Below, one piece after another: positions 41,284 through 49,242 of a DNA stretch of 54,459 nucleotides; positions within the stretch are counted from its first letter, which is position 1, and the number at the start of each line of letters is the position of its first letter. This stretch comes from JBCCQH01 sp039024435. Lineage in GTDB: Bacteria; Bacteroidota; Bacteroidia; J057; JADKCL01. Made by a program: the position numbers and the translations under genes. The notes under the pieces are model-generated. The model did no database searches, was not told where the DNA came from, and saw nothing but the letters and a program-made list of their open reading frames with translations. The stretch spans positions 1-54,459 of the forward strand of contig JBCCQH010000044.1 of assembly GCA_039024435.1 (NCBI GenBank). Direction: 5' to 3'.

Positions 41284-41927
41284 TCCGCCGCGACGACATC
41301 GAAACACGGTTTTTGCTCGGTGATGCCATGCGCATGATCGAAGGCAGGCATCCGGCTCCGGTGCTCACTTTGATCATGATGCTGGCCGACGCGGTCTACA
41401 TCCTGGTCTATGCCAAAACCCACCTTCCGGGACGGGATTTGTTTTGGCAACACCTGATCTTGTTTCTGCTGTTCCCGTCTGTTTTTCCGGTAGTGTTTGA
41501 TCGCTTGCTACGCAAGCATTGCCGCCACCAGATCATGCGCAATGCCTGGACTTATCTGGATGATTCAGTCTGGGAGGTCATTGGTAGAGCCATGGAAGAC
41601 TGCCAGGAATTAAGGGCGGGGATAGTGGTAAATCCAGGCTACGACAGCATTGGCAAGATCGCCAAACTGCATCTCGGCGATTTGGATGTAGACTTGGTGG
41701 CCTTCCCGCTTGCCATGCGCCCCGTGCTGAGGGAGAAGTTGGAAGAATTACCCCTGGAGCGGATATTCTCTCGCGAATCATTCGACGAAACCGAAAGGGT
41801 ACCGGAGATCGAGCGGATATACATGGCCCTGCACAAGCGTTTTGTGCAATGGGTCTGCCCGGACCTGAGCGAAATGCTGATCGGATGGGTGGTTTTGAAT
41901 GTCGGAGCGATGTTTTGGGCGTGGTGA
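41280..41927 (+). CDS. Membrane-associated hypothetical protein of the XRE module
   Basis: This 215-residue protein has hydrophobic segments at about 28-45 (VLTLIMMLADAVYILVY) and 57-74 (HLILFLLFPSVFPVVF), a central soluble region of about 100 residues, and a hydrophobic C-terminal end (MLIGWVVLNVGAMFWAW). The start overlaps the XRE stop. No family is recognised. A membrane effector or sensor controlled by the XRE protein is one reading of the arrangement. Unlike the flanking operon genes it has no signal peptide. Confidence 0.65.
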   Translation: MIRRDDIETRFLLGDAMRMIEGRHPAPVLTLIMMLADAVYILVYAKTHLPGRDLFWQHLILFLLFPSVFPVVFDRLLRKHCRHQIMRNAWTYLDDSVWEVIGRAMEDCQELRAGIVVNPGYDSIGKIAKLHLGDLDVDLVAFPLAMRPVLREKLEELPLERIFSRESFDETERVPEIERIYMALHKRFVQWVCPDLSEMLIGWVVLNVGAMFWAW

Positions 41928-43077
41928 AAGCCGGAAAAACCGGGATTCAACCGGCAAAGGACACATTTTGGGCTATTCCAGGCAACTTCTTCCCAATTTC
42001 GCCCAACATCGACCCGACTGAGGCCCAAGTGAAGGCGCAACTAGGGGGCAACTATCGGGTTGAGGGACAAAAGTTCGCTCATTTGGCCAAAATCGACGAT
42101 TTCGAGCTAAAGGCATTTGCTTCTTAGGTTGCTGATCTCAAATAATGGACTGTGAGCGAACAAATCCAGACTCCCGGCAAGCCCGCGTCCTTACCTGAAT
42201 CTAAGTTTGGGGAGCGGAATCAAACATTTTGTTAAGTCCCGATATAGTCGCGGCTTACAATCGGCGGAGTGCATCGAAGTCGTTTTGGGGGGGCGAAAAG
42301 CATAAAATCAAACGCTGCCAGAGAGAACCCCAACGCGCCCAAAGTGTTGGTAGTCAAAAACGCATTGTTTTTAACGGAAACGAATTGTTGGTGGACTCAA
42401 CCGTAATGGATTCTGGTCCGGATATCGTGATACACCTTCCAGATTTTTGCAGTTCTACGCAGAATCTTGAAGACTTTTGCAGCTTTTTGAAGATCGCGCC
42501 TCCTGACCTTGGTTACCTTACCGGCAATGCCATCAAAACCCATTCGTGTTTCATCTATACGCATTGATTTGCATCAATACGCGTTTATACTCGTTTCTGC
42601 ACATTGCTGCCGATCTCTCGTACGCCCGAAAAAAATTGCCGAACGGGCGCACCACTGTAACACCCAAATTCCCACAATTTTCCACCCAAACCCACATATT
42701 TCCACTCTGGCGGCAGGGCACTGGTGATATATTGCATTATTGCAGTATGCGAAAGCCTCAACCATCTTCCCGCAATTTGCTTCTCCCAGCCCCGGCAGTG
42801 CCAGGTACAAAAATGTGTTTGTTGGTATTTGTTGGGATCAGCTGGTACAATAGTGAACACTTTGAATATCAAAGCCAGGATATTTTCTCTTATTGGGTCA
42901 AATACATAACCCGACGGCATGTAGGGATGCACTTCCTCCACCCTGACCCGCAACTATCAGCTTTTTTCCGCCCGAACCCGTCAGCGTCAAGATCAAAACG
43001 GAAGTGGTCCGCTTGATTGCCGAAAAGATCAAGCGCCAAATACCTGACTAATTGGAATATCGATCTAATCAATATCT
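41928..43077. other. Gene-poor stretch of the accessory segment
   Basis: About 1.15 kb without a gene I can support. Several open frames exist but none has protein-like composition. A short frame ending at 43050 (PEPVSVKIKTEVVRLIAEKI, with no start codon) reads like a remnant of a small protein. The region is AT-richer than the surface-protein operon and probably represents eroded mobile DNA. Confidence 0.5.
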
Positions 43078-43395
43078 ATGGTAGAACCCTCTCAAATAAC
43101 TCGATCAGCCAATGAGCTGATCCTCCACCGTCTGGATGAACTCGAAGCCAAACTGCTTCGTTCCCCCGCTGAAATCCTGCGTGAGCACTGGCTCAGCGGG
43201 GAGGAGGTCATGGATCTATTTTCGATCAGCAAACGCACCCTGCGATCCTACCGGGACCGGGGTATGCTGGGCTTTTCGGCGGTGGGCAAGAAACTCTACT
43301 ACCGCGCCTCCGAGATCGCCGATCACCTCCAACGGCACTACCAGCCCCCATTTGCACGAGGACAGCCGCCAAAGAACCCTTCAAAACTCATCTGA
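43078..43395 (+). CDS. MerR/excisionase-like HTH_17 DNA-binding protein
   Basis: This 105-residue protein has an N-terminal coiled segment (LHRLDELEAKLLRSPAEIL) and an HTH_17 domain at about 40-90: WLSGEEVMDLFSISKRTLRS, then YRDRGMLGFSAVGKKLYYRA and SEIADHLQRH. This is the pattern of excisionase-like proteins found beside Bacteroidota integrases. It lies directly upstream of an integrase fragment and a full integrase, which supports a role in excision or in regulation of an integrative element. Confidence 0.88.
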   Translation: MVEPSQITRSANELILHRLDELEAKLLRSPAEILREHWLSGEEVMDLFSISKRTLRSYRDRGMLGFSAVGKKLYYRASEIADHLQRHYQPPFARGQPPKNPSKLI

Positions 43396-43396
43396 A

Positions 43397-43627
43397 ATGA
43401 CCGAAGTACGATTCGTTTTGCATACCGGCACCACCGACCGGCAGGGACGACTATCGCTCAACCTGCACATTACCCGCAAAGGGCATAGCTGTTCCTATGC
43501 CACCGGTTTGTGGGTTGATCCCTTGGATTGGGAGGAGGAAAAGCAAACTCTCAAGTCCTACTTGGCATCGCAAAGTATGCCATCTCGAACAGAGCGCGGC
43601 CCACCTTCCGGGCTTGGGAGCCGATAG
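43397..43627 (+). pseudogene. Tyrosine integrase N-terminal fragment
   Basis: This 76-codon frame holds only the arm-type DNA-binding domain of a Bacteroidota integrase: TDRQGRLSLNLHITRKGHSC, then TGLWVDPLDWEEEKQTLKS. The sequence after residue 60 (ASQSMPSRTERGPP) is not integrase-like and a stop follows. The core-binding and catalytic domains (about 300 residues) are missing. It starts one base after the stop of the HTH_17 gene, so the pair probably once formed an excisionase-integrase unit. Confidence 0.7.
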
Positions 43628-43721
43628 GCTACTGATACGGTTCCAAGTTCTTTGGCGTCCGTCTCAACGACGGACAAAGGATTGGTATGTCTTTCTTTCA
43701 CTCAAAATTGCTCATTGAACT

Positions 43722-44957
43722 ATGTCTACAGTAAAGATCATCCAACGCACCAACAAAATTCGCCGTAACGGCACCGCACCACTTTACATCCGCCTTACCC
43801 ATCGGCGACGGTCCCGATATGTATCACTGAAAGTGAATCTGCTTCCTGAACATTGGGACCAGGACCGCCAACGGGTCAAGAAGGCCCACCCTTTCAGCAC
43901 CCGCCTCAACAGCTTGATCAGCCACAAACGAGCTGAGTACGATCAGTTGGCCATCGAGATCAGCGAAAGCAAAGGAGAACTTGCAGGAAACCGGCTGAGG
44001 CAATTGCTGGAAGGACCTGCGGGAACAAGCTTTTTGGACCGCGCCTTTACCTTCGTCAATGATCTTATCGCGCAGGGGCGCCATGGCACCGCCCGCAACT
44101 ACCGCAACACCTTCAACCAGTTGCGAGATTGGTTGAAAACCCATCGTGGCAACCCCGATCTCAACTTCGCCTCCTTTTCCACCGGAGTTGCCACTGAGTT
44201 CAAACGCTACCTGGAACAAACCCTGGGCAACCATCCCAATACCATCAAAGTAAAATTCGCCGCCTTGCGCAGGGTGATGAACCAGGCCCAGCGCGAAGGC
44301 ATCATTCAACCCACGCAGAACATCCTGCGGGCCATCTCCACCCCCAGCCGCAAGCGGGAAAAACGCATTCCCAACCCAGAGCAAATGCAAGCCATCGAAA
44401 GAGTTGCGATCAATCCCGGATCGCGTCTCTGGCATACCCGGAACCTGTTCCTGTTCTCCGCCCGGATGGCAGGCATGCACTTCGCCGATGTCCTGAAGTT
44501 GCGATGGAATATGATCCAAGGAAAGCACCTCGTCTGGACCACAACCAAGACCAATAAACCCATGCGTCTGCTCATGCCGGACTGTGCTCGTGAGATTTTG
44601 GAAGTGTATCGCTCCAATACTGCAAGTCCCACGGATTACATTTTTCCCTTCCTGCAAGAATTCCAGGGCTTGGAGCCGGGACAGCATCACCGTCGGATCG
44701 GAGTGATCAATACCCATTGCAATCGGGACCTGTCCCGCATTTGCAAATTGGCTGGTCTGCACGAGCGGTTTTCCTTCCACAGCGCCCGGCATTTCTTCGC
44801 CACTCAGGCTTTGCGAAAAGGCATGCGCGTAGAACTGCTCAAAGAGATCATGTCCCACAGTTCGATCAAACAGACCTTGCAGTATGTTCGGATCGTGGGA
44901 GACGACCTCGATCAGGCCATGCGTGCGCTCGATGCGAACAATACCGAAACCGCCTAA
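43722..44957 (+). CDS. Tyrosine site-specific integrase with altered box I
   Basis: This 411-residue recombinase has an arm-binding domain at about 1-95 (GTAPLYIRLTHRRRSRYVSL, LLPEHWDQDRQRVKK), a SAM-like core-binding domain at about 105-205 (GRHGTARNYRNTFNQLRDWL), and a catalytic domain. Box II is intact (FHSARHFFATQAL, His353, Arg356), as are HSSIKQT and the nucleophile Tyr388 in LQYVRIV. However box I reads ARMAGMHFADVLKLRW: the first catalytic Arg, expected after the G-M pair, is His253. Relatives have GLRFSD here, as does the convergent integrase at 45018. Activity is therefore doubtful unless Arg248 substitutes. It shares a terminator-like hairpin with the convergent integrase. Confidence 0.92.
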   Translation: MSTVKIIQRTNKIRRNGTAPLYIRLTHRRRSRYVSLKVNLLPEHWDQDRQRVKKAHPFSTRLNSLISHKRAEYDQLAIEISESKGELAGNRLRQLLEGPAGTSFLDRAFTFVNDLIAQGRHGTARNYRNTFNQLRDWLKTHRGNPDLNFASFSTGVATEFKRYLEQTLGNHPNTIKVKFAALRRVMNQAQREGIIQPTQNILRAISTPSRKREKRIPNPEQMQAIERVAINPGSRLWHTRNLFLFSARMAGMHFADVLKLRWNMIQGKHLVWTTTKTNKPMRLLMPDCAREILEVYRSNTASPTDYIFPFLQEFQGLEPGQHHRRIGVINTHCNRDLSRICKLAGLHERFSFHSARHFFATQALRKGMRVELLKEIMSHSSIKQTLQYVRIVGDDLDQAMRALDANNTETA

Positions 44958-44964
44958 TTGCAAC

Positions 44965-44995
44965 CGGGGCCGCCTTCCCAAAGAAAGCGGCCCCG
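44965..44995. terminator. Bidirectional hairpin between convergent integrases
   Basis: CGGGGCCGC (44965-44973) pairs perfectly with GCGGCCCCG (44987-44995) around a 13-base loop. It lies between the two convergent integrase genes, eight bases after the first stop. No strong T-run follows on either side. Confidence 0.65.
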
Positions 44996-45017
44996 CTCAT
45001 GCATGTCAAGTGATGTT

Positions 45018-46244
45018 CTAACCCTGCTTGGCCATCTCATAAGCCCGCATGGCCTCGTCCATGTCCCCGTTGACGATCTGGGCATATTCCATGGTCTGGT
45101 CACGGGAGGAATGGGTGAGCAGGTGTTGGAGCACCTCCACACGGATGCCCCGACGAAGCGAATCGGTGGCACAGTGGTGTCGGCTGGTATGGAAGGTGAA
45201 GTTTCGCGAAAGACCGGCGCGCTTGCAAATTCGCTTCAGGGAGGCGTTGGCGTTCATGTTGCGGATGTTGCAGAGCTTGTTCATGGTGGCCGCGTCGACC
45301 AATTCGTGGCCTTGCAGGAATGGGAAGACAAAATCGCTGCCCTGGCTTTCATCATTCCGGTAGCGGTCAAGGATGTCCCTGGCTCCTTGAGGGATATAGA
45401 CCAGTCGTTGTTTGCCCGTCTTGATCGTATTCCAGCGCAGCCATTCACCTTCCACCTGCGCCCAACGCAGGGTGAGCGCATCCGAGAACCTCAGCCCAGC
45501 CATGTTGGCACAGAAGAGGTAGAGGTCCCGGACCTGCTCCATTTTGCTCCCGGAAGGAAGCTCCGCTACCTGGATCGCCTGCATCTCTTCTCGGGTTGGA
45601 ATGACCTTGCGTGCCTTCTTCTGATTGACCTTGATCCTGGAAAGCGGGTTGTAATCGTCGCTTACCACCCCGGCATTGCGGGCCGAAGAAATGATACTTT
45701 TCAGAGCAGCGAACTTCACAAACACCGTGGCCGGTTTGTTGTCCCGTTCTTTTTCCAAGTATTCCCTATATCCGCTGGCCAGGTTGGCATCGAGTCGCTG
45801 GAAGCTCAATTCTTTCATCCTTTGGTCGGCCAACCATGTCCGGAAACAATTCAGGCTTGATCGGTAGTTGCGGAAGGTGCCGTGGCGACCTTCACGGGCA
45901 AGCTTGTCCAGGAATTCCTGCGCGTAATCAAAGAAGCTTTCATCGCTGCCATGCTGCAACACCACCTTTACCCGCTTACGGGTGATTTTCTTTTGCCCCC
46001 GGGCAACTTCGAGGGCCAGTCCTTCGACCTCAGCCCGTTTCTCCGCGATCAGTGCGTTGAGCCGGGGGGCATTGGGGTGGGATTTGCGTACGCGTTGCTT
46101 GTCTGCATCCCACTGGCGCGGAAGCAGTCCAAAGCCCAGAGAAATGTACTTTGATTTGCGGTCCTGGGTCAGGCGGATGTACAGCGGCGCTTCGCCGTTT
46201 TTCTTGGTCTTTTCAGTGCGGATCAGTACCTTGATCGTAGCCAT
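45018..46244 (-). CDS. Tyrosine site-specific integrase
   Basis: This 408-residue recombinase has the Bacteroidota layout: arm-binding domain (GEAPLYIRLTQDRKSKYISL, LLPRQWDADKQRVRK), SAM-like core-binding domain (GRHGTFRNYRSSLNCFRTWL), and a catalytic domain with all key motifs. Box I is NMAGLRFSDALTLRW with the catalytic Arg, box II is FTFHTSRHHCATDSL, then LLTHSSRDQTMEYAQI with the Tyr nucleophile. It is similar along its whole length to the convergent integrase at 43722, and the two are probably diverged paralogues. It appears intact. No matching attachment site could be identified by eye. Confidence 0.93.
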   Translation of the reverse strand: MATIKVLIRTEKTKKNGEAPLYIRLTQDRKSKYISLGFGLLPRQWDADKQRVRKSHPNAPRLNALIAEKRAEVEGLALEVARGQKKITRKRVKVVLQHGSDESFFDYAQEFLDKLAREGRHGTFRNYRSSLNCFRTWLADQRMKELSFQRLDANLASGYREYLEKERDNKPATVFVKFAALKSIISSARNAGVVSDDYNPLSRIKVNQKKARKVIPTREEMQAIQVAELPSGSKMEQVRDLYLFCANMAGLRFSDALTLRWAQVEGEWLRWNTIKTGKQRLVYIPQGARDILDRYRNDESQGSDFVFPFLQGHELVDAATMNKLCNIRNMNANASLKRICKRAGLSRNFTFHTSRHHCATDSLRRGIRVEVLQHLLTHSSRDQTMEYAQIVNGDMDEAMRAYEMAKQG

Positions 46245-46468
46245 TGGATCGGTGATTTGGGTGAAACGAAAGGGTAAAGCGAATTGTACCTTACCCTGCG
46301 GCGAACTGCCGCCAAATACACCGTCTGAAAGGCTAAGTCCAGGCCAAAAACGTGAAATTCGTGTTTTTTGAGCTTAAACAAACAACGTTTGACAATTCTC
46401 AATTTCCAATGGGACAATTTCCCCCTGAAGATGCTCCCGTTTTGGATTCCATTTTTAACGGGGGCGGC

Positions 46469-46494
46469 TCCGGACGCTCCCCGACGCGTCCGGA
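46469..46494. repeat. GC-rich hairpin
   Basis: TCCGGACGC (46469-46477) is complementary to GCGTCCGGA (46486-46494) with an eight-base loop. The stem is also related to the GCGCGTCC stems of the dispersed repeat further along. Confidence 0.55.
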
Positions 46495-46524
46495 CCAGGC
46501 TGTTCCGGGAGTTCGCGGTGCTCC

Positions 46525-46553
46525 GTTGCGCCGGCCTACCGGACCGGCGCAAC
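46525..46553. repeat. GC-rich 10-bp hairpin
   Basis: GTTGCGCCGG (46525-46534) is perfectly complementary to CCGGCGCAAC (46544-46553) around a nine-base loop. No T-run follows. Confidence 0.6.
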
Positions 46554-46658
46554 CAAAGTCCCTCCCATCCTTGCCGCAGCAAACAACTTTCGCAAACCCT
46601 ACACCCTGCGTGATCCCGCACCTCTCCGGGAAAAATCAAATTTCATTTATTGAAGGGT

Positions 46659-46790
46659 GCGCGCTTTAAGCGCGCCCATTGAAAAATCAGAAATCAGGCA
46701 ATTGGAAATTCATCCATCGCGGTTTGCGCGTCCAAAACGCGCCAATTGGAAATCGAAAATCGAGCAATTGGAAATTCTTCAATTGTCAAT
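46659..46790 (+). repeat. Dispersed hairpin plus ATTGGAAATC repeat, copies 2 and 3 in tandem
   Basis: Copy 2: hairpin GCGCGCT and AGCGCGC (46659-46675), then CCATTGAAAAATCAGAAATC and CAATTGGAAATTC. Copy 3: TTTGCGCGTCC and ACGCGCC (from about 46723), then AATTGGAAATCGAAAATCGA and GCAATTGGAAATTCTTCAAT. Both have the same order of parts as copy 1 near 1171 and the inverted copy near 53430-53505. Confidence 0.7.
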
Positions 46791-46934
46791 CCTTGAACAT
46801 TTTTCTGATCCCAATTCCAGAAATGCATTGATTATCAGACCTGTACCCTTGTGGGACACTTCCGTGACAATTTCGTGATATCCCGCCCGTACCATTGCAT
46901 CAAAGCATAATCGTTGAACAATTAAAATGCAATC

Positions 46935-48254
46935 ATGAAATTTAGAAATCTCATCTTATTCTCCATCCTTTGCTCCTTCGTACTGGTCGGTTGCTCCAAT
47001 GACGACGACGAAGATCCCGTCGCCACCACCCAAACTTTCCGGGTGACCGTGGAGAACATCAGCACCGAATTTGAATACTTCCAGTCCGGCATGTTCAATA
47101 CACCGGTAAACGCGACCACCGCGGGGCCCGCCATGCCCGGCAATGCTTACGAATTTTCCTTCAACGCTGGTCCCGGCCACAAGTTGAGCTTCGCGACCAT
47201 GTTCGTGCAGTCAAATGACTTGTTTTACGCACCGTCCGGGGACGGCATTGAATTGTTCAACAATGGGACTCCGGTGACGGGGGACATCACCGCTCAGGTC
47301 CAACTGTGGGATTCAGGAACCGAGGTGAATGAGGAGCCGGGCGTAGGGATGAACCAAGCCCCCCGTCAATCGGGTCCCAATACCGGTGCGGACGAAAACG
47401 GAACCGTACGCGAAATTTCGGCGGTGGCCGATGGATTTACCTACCCCGCAGTGAGCGACAACATCCGCGTAACCCTCAGCTCCACTGGCGACAATGCCTT
47501 TACCGTGCGGATCGAAAACCTGTCCGCTTCGAATACCCCGCTGGCTCCCGGCGTGTATGTCGTCCACAGCAGCAGCAATCCCCTGTTTGAAGAGGGGGCG
47601 GCTGACCGCGACCAAGGCCTCGAAGCCCTCGCCGAAGACGGAGATGCTTCCGGCCTCGCCACCTGGTTGGGTGATCGCTCGGGCGTGACCTCTCCCCTGG
47701 CTCCGGGAGTCTGGGCGGTTCACGGCACCGGCAATCCGCTCTTCACCACCGGCACCGCCGACCTCGGTGAAGGCTTAGAAGCCCTCGCCGAAGACGGTTC
47801 CCCCGACGCCTTGGCCACTTCCCTGGAAAGCAAAGCCATCGTGACCAGCAGCGGCGCCTTCAATACGCCCGTCGGCGCGAGTGCCGCTGGCCCCCTCATG
47901 CCCGGAAACAGCTACGAATTCACCTTTACCGCGACCCAAGGCGAATTCCTTTCCTTTGCCACCATGTACGTACAGTCCAATGACCTCTTCTACAGCCCGG
48001 GCATGGCCGGCATCGCCCTCTGGAACGGCGACAGCCCGATCAGCGGCGACATCACCAGCCAGCTTCGCCTCTGGGACCCCGGTACCGAAGTCAACCAATT
48101 CCCGGGGGCCGGCGCTGACCAAGCCCCCCGCCAGTCCGGACCGAATACCGGCGCAGCGGAAAACGGCACTGTGCAACCGATCGAAAACGTAACCGATGGA
48201 TTCACTTACCAAGCGAACACCGATGTAATTCGCGTCACGGTAAATCTCCAATAG
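46935..48254 (+). CDS. Spondin_N-domain lipoprotein
   Basis: This 439-residue protein has a lipoprotein signal ending in VLVGCSNDDDED, with the lipobox Cys at about 20 followed by an acidic stretch. Two Spondin_N-like segments follow. Each carries PGNAYEFSF or PGNSYEFTF, LSFATMFVQSNDLFY or LSFATMYVQSNDLFY, WDSGTEVN or WDPGTEVN, and QAPRQSGPNTGA. The first segment lacks the N-terminal half of the family; the second has it, with PLAPGVYVVHSSSNPLF and LEALAEDG, and this part is itself duplicated. Spondin_N domains bind ligands on the eukaryotic extracellular matrix protein; the bacterial role is unknown. A strong terminator follows. Confidence 0.87.
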   Translation: MKFRNLILFSILCSFVLVGCSNDDDEDPVATTQTFRVTVENISTEFEYFQSGMFNTPVNATTAGPAMPGNAYEFSFNAGPGHKLSFATMFVQSNDLFYAPSGDGIELFNNGTPVTGDITAQVQLWDSGTEVNEEPGVGMNQAPRQSGPNTGADENGTVREISAVADGFTYPAVSDNIRVTLSSTGDNAFTVRIENLSASNTPLAPGVYVVHSSSNPLFEEGAADRDQGLEALAEDGDASGLATWLGDRSGVTSPLAPGVWAVHGTGNPLFTTGTADLGEGLEALAEDGSPDALATSLESKAIVTSSGAFNTPVGASAAGPLMPGNSYEFTFTATQGEFLSFATMYVQSNDLFYSPGMAGIALWNGDSPISGDITSQLRLWDPGTEVNQFPGAGADQAPRQSGPNTGAAENGTVQPIENVTDGFTYQANTDVIRVTVNLQ

Positions 48255-48282
48255 CGATACAACTTTCTATTTCACAATGTTC

Positions 48283-48315
48283 GGGGAACGCACTGGCAGG
48301 CGTTCCCCATTTTTT
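48283..48315 (+). terminator. Rho-independent terminator of the Spondin-domain gene
   Basis: GGGGAACGC (48283-48291) pairs perfectly with GCGTTCCCC (48300-48308) around an eight-base loop, followed by A and six T residues. It lies 28 bases after the stop at 48254. Confidence 0.88.
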
Positions 48316-48388
48316 CTTGGCGGTCCCGGATCGGGAGAAACATTCAGCGGGATTTGCGGGTTTCCTAGCGACATACAATCCCACACGC

Positions 48389-49000
48389 ATGAATACCACT
48401 CCTCCCGATAGCATCATCGCCAAAGCACCGCATACCCAATACCCCATTCAGGACTTGATCCGCAAGCGCTGGAGTGCCCGCGCTTTTGCGAATCGCCCGA
48501 TTGAAGCGGACACACTCAATACCCTGTTCGAGGCCGCCACCTGGGCGGCCAGCAGCATGAATGAGCAGCCCTGGGTCTACCTCTACGCCCACCGCTCGGA
48601 TTCCGAAAATTTCTCCCGGTTCTTCGATTGCCTCATGACCGGAAACCAGCTTTGGGCCAAAGATGCCGCCGTACTGGTCCTCGCCCTCGCCCGCAAAACC
48701 TTTGCCAAGAACGGCAATCCCAACCGCCACGCCCTGCACGACGTCGGCTCCGCCAATACAACGCTGTTGCTGGAAGCCGCCGCCCACGATATTTACGGGC
48801 ACATGATGGGCGGCTTTGTCATGGAAAAGACCGTGGAAACCTTCTCCCTGACCGAAGATTACGAGCCGGCCTGTTTCCTCGCCCTCGGCTACCTCGGCGA
48901 CCCCGATGCACTGCAAGAGCCGTTTCGGGAGCGGGAACTGGCGGGACGTTCCCGCAAGCCCTTGAACGAGATCGCGTTCCGGGGAGGCTTGCCCCAATGA
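48389..49000 (+). CDS. Nitroreductase-family protein
   Basis: This 203-residue flavoenzyme-type protein has the FMN-binding opening LIRKRWSARAFANRPIEADT, then LFEAATWAASSMNEQPWVYL, matching the R-R-S-x-R and A-P-S-x-x-N-x-Q-P-W motifs of the family. The middle has HDVGSANTTLLLEAAAHDIY, and the end CFLALGYLGDPD with a RKPLNEIAF tail. The family reduces nitro compounds or quinones with NAD(P)H; the substrate here is not evident. The ATG at 48389 is preferred since the preceding in-frame residues precede a normal intergenic region. Its stop overlaps the start of the pirin remnant (ATGA), so the two were once an operon. Confidence 0.92.
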   Translation: MNTTPPDSIIAKAPHTQYPIQDLIRKRWSARAFANRPIEADTLNTLFEAATWAASSMNEQPWVYLYAHRSDSENFSRFFDCLMTGNQLWAKDAAVLVLALARKTFAKNGNPNRHALHDVGSANTTLLLEAAAHDIYGHMMGGFVMEKTVETFSLTEDYEPACFLALGYLGDPDALQEPFRERELAGRSRKPLNEIAFRGGLPQ

Positions 49001-49092
49001 AACAAAAAATTATCCGCGCCGACGAGCGCGGCATCCTGGACAAAGGCTGGCTGGTAAGCAATTTTCTTTTCAGTTTCTCGGAGGCGGTTTAA
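48997..49092 (+). pseudogene. Pirin-family N-terminal remnant cut by the MITE-like element
   Basis: The 31-codon frame begins MKQKIIRADERGILDKGWLV and continues to FLFSFSEAV, then stops. The pattern R-A-D-x-R-G, GWL and FSF matches the N-terminus of pirin/quercetin dioxygenase-type cupins, which are about 230-290 residues long. The last three codons and the stop (GAG GCG GTT TAA) belong to the terminal repeat of the element at 49081. The rest of the gene is not found in this window. The start overlaps the nitroreductase stop. Confidence 0.75.
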
Positions 49093-49242
49093 AATTGGTT
49101 TGTGAAATTTGCTGTAGCAGATTTTTTTGTCCATCGAAGCTCATTTTGGAGTCCATCGCCCGAGCTATGGGCGAGAAAATAGCTGAACAGGGGCGGAAAA
49201 AGATGCCATGGCAAAATCGCAGAATTAAATTTAAACCGCCTC
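49081..49242 (-). mobile_element. MITE-like element, copy 1 (complete, about 162 bp)
   Basis: The element starts GAGGCGGTTTAAAATT and ends with the inverse AAATTTAAACCGCCTC, giving terminal inverted repeats of about 15 bases. It has no open frame of a transposase. The second copy at 54320 is in the opposite orientation and matches over its whole visible length with a handful of differences (for example ATTTTGCCATGGCATC versus ATTTTGCTATGGCATC). It interrupts the pirin gene and touches the stop codon of the minus-strand gene at 49242. No target duplication is clear. Confidence 0.78.

Larger units (their letters stand above)
46245..46934. other. Repeat-rich intergenic region
   Basis: A 690-bp gap between divergent genes with no supported gene. 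It contains at least two strong GC hairpins (46469-46494 and 46525-46553), two copies of the dispersed hairpin/ATTGGAAATC repeat (46659-46790), and the upstream region of the Spondin-domain gene. Confidence 0.6.

Noticed and set aside
41849..42127. A 92-codon open frame overlapping the end of the membrane protein gene
   Set aside because: It lies mostly in a different frame over a better supported gene, and the tail alone is too short to judge.
42546..43016. A 156-codon open frame in the gene-poor stretch
   Set aside because: Composition is not protein-like, and it has no recognisable domain.
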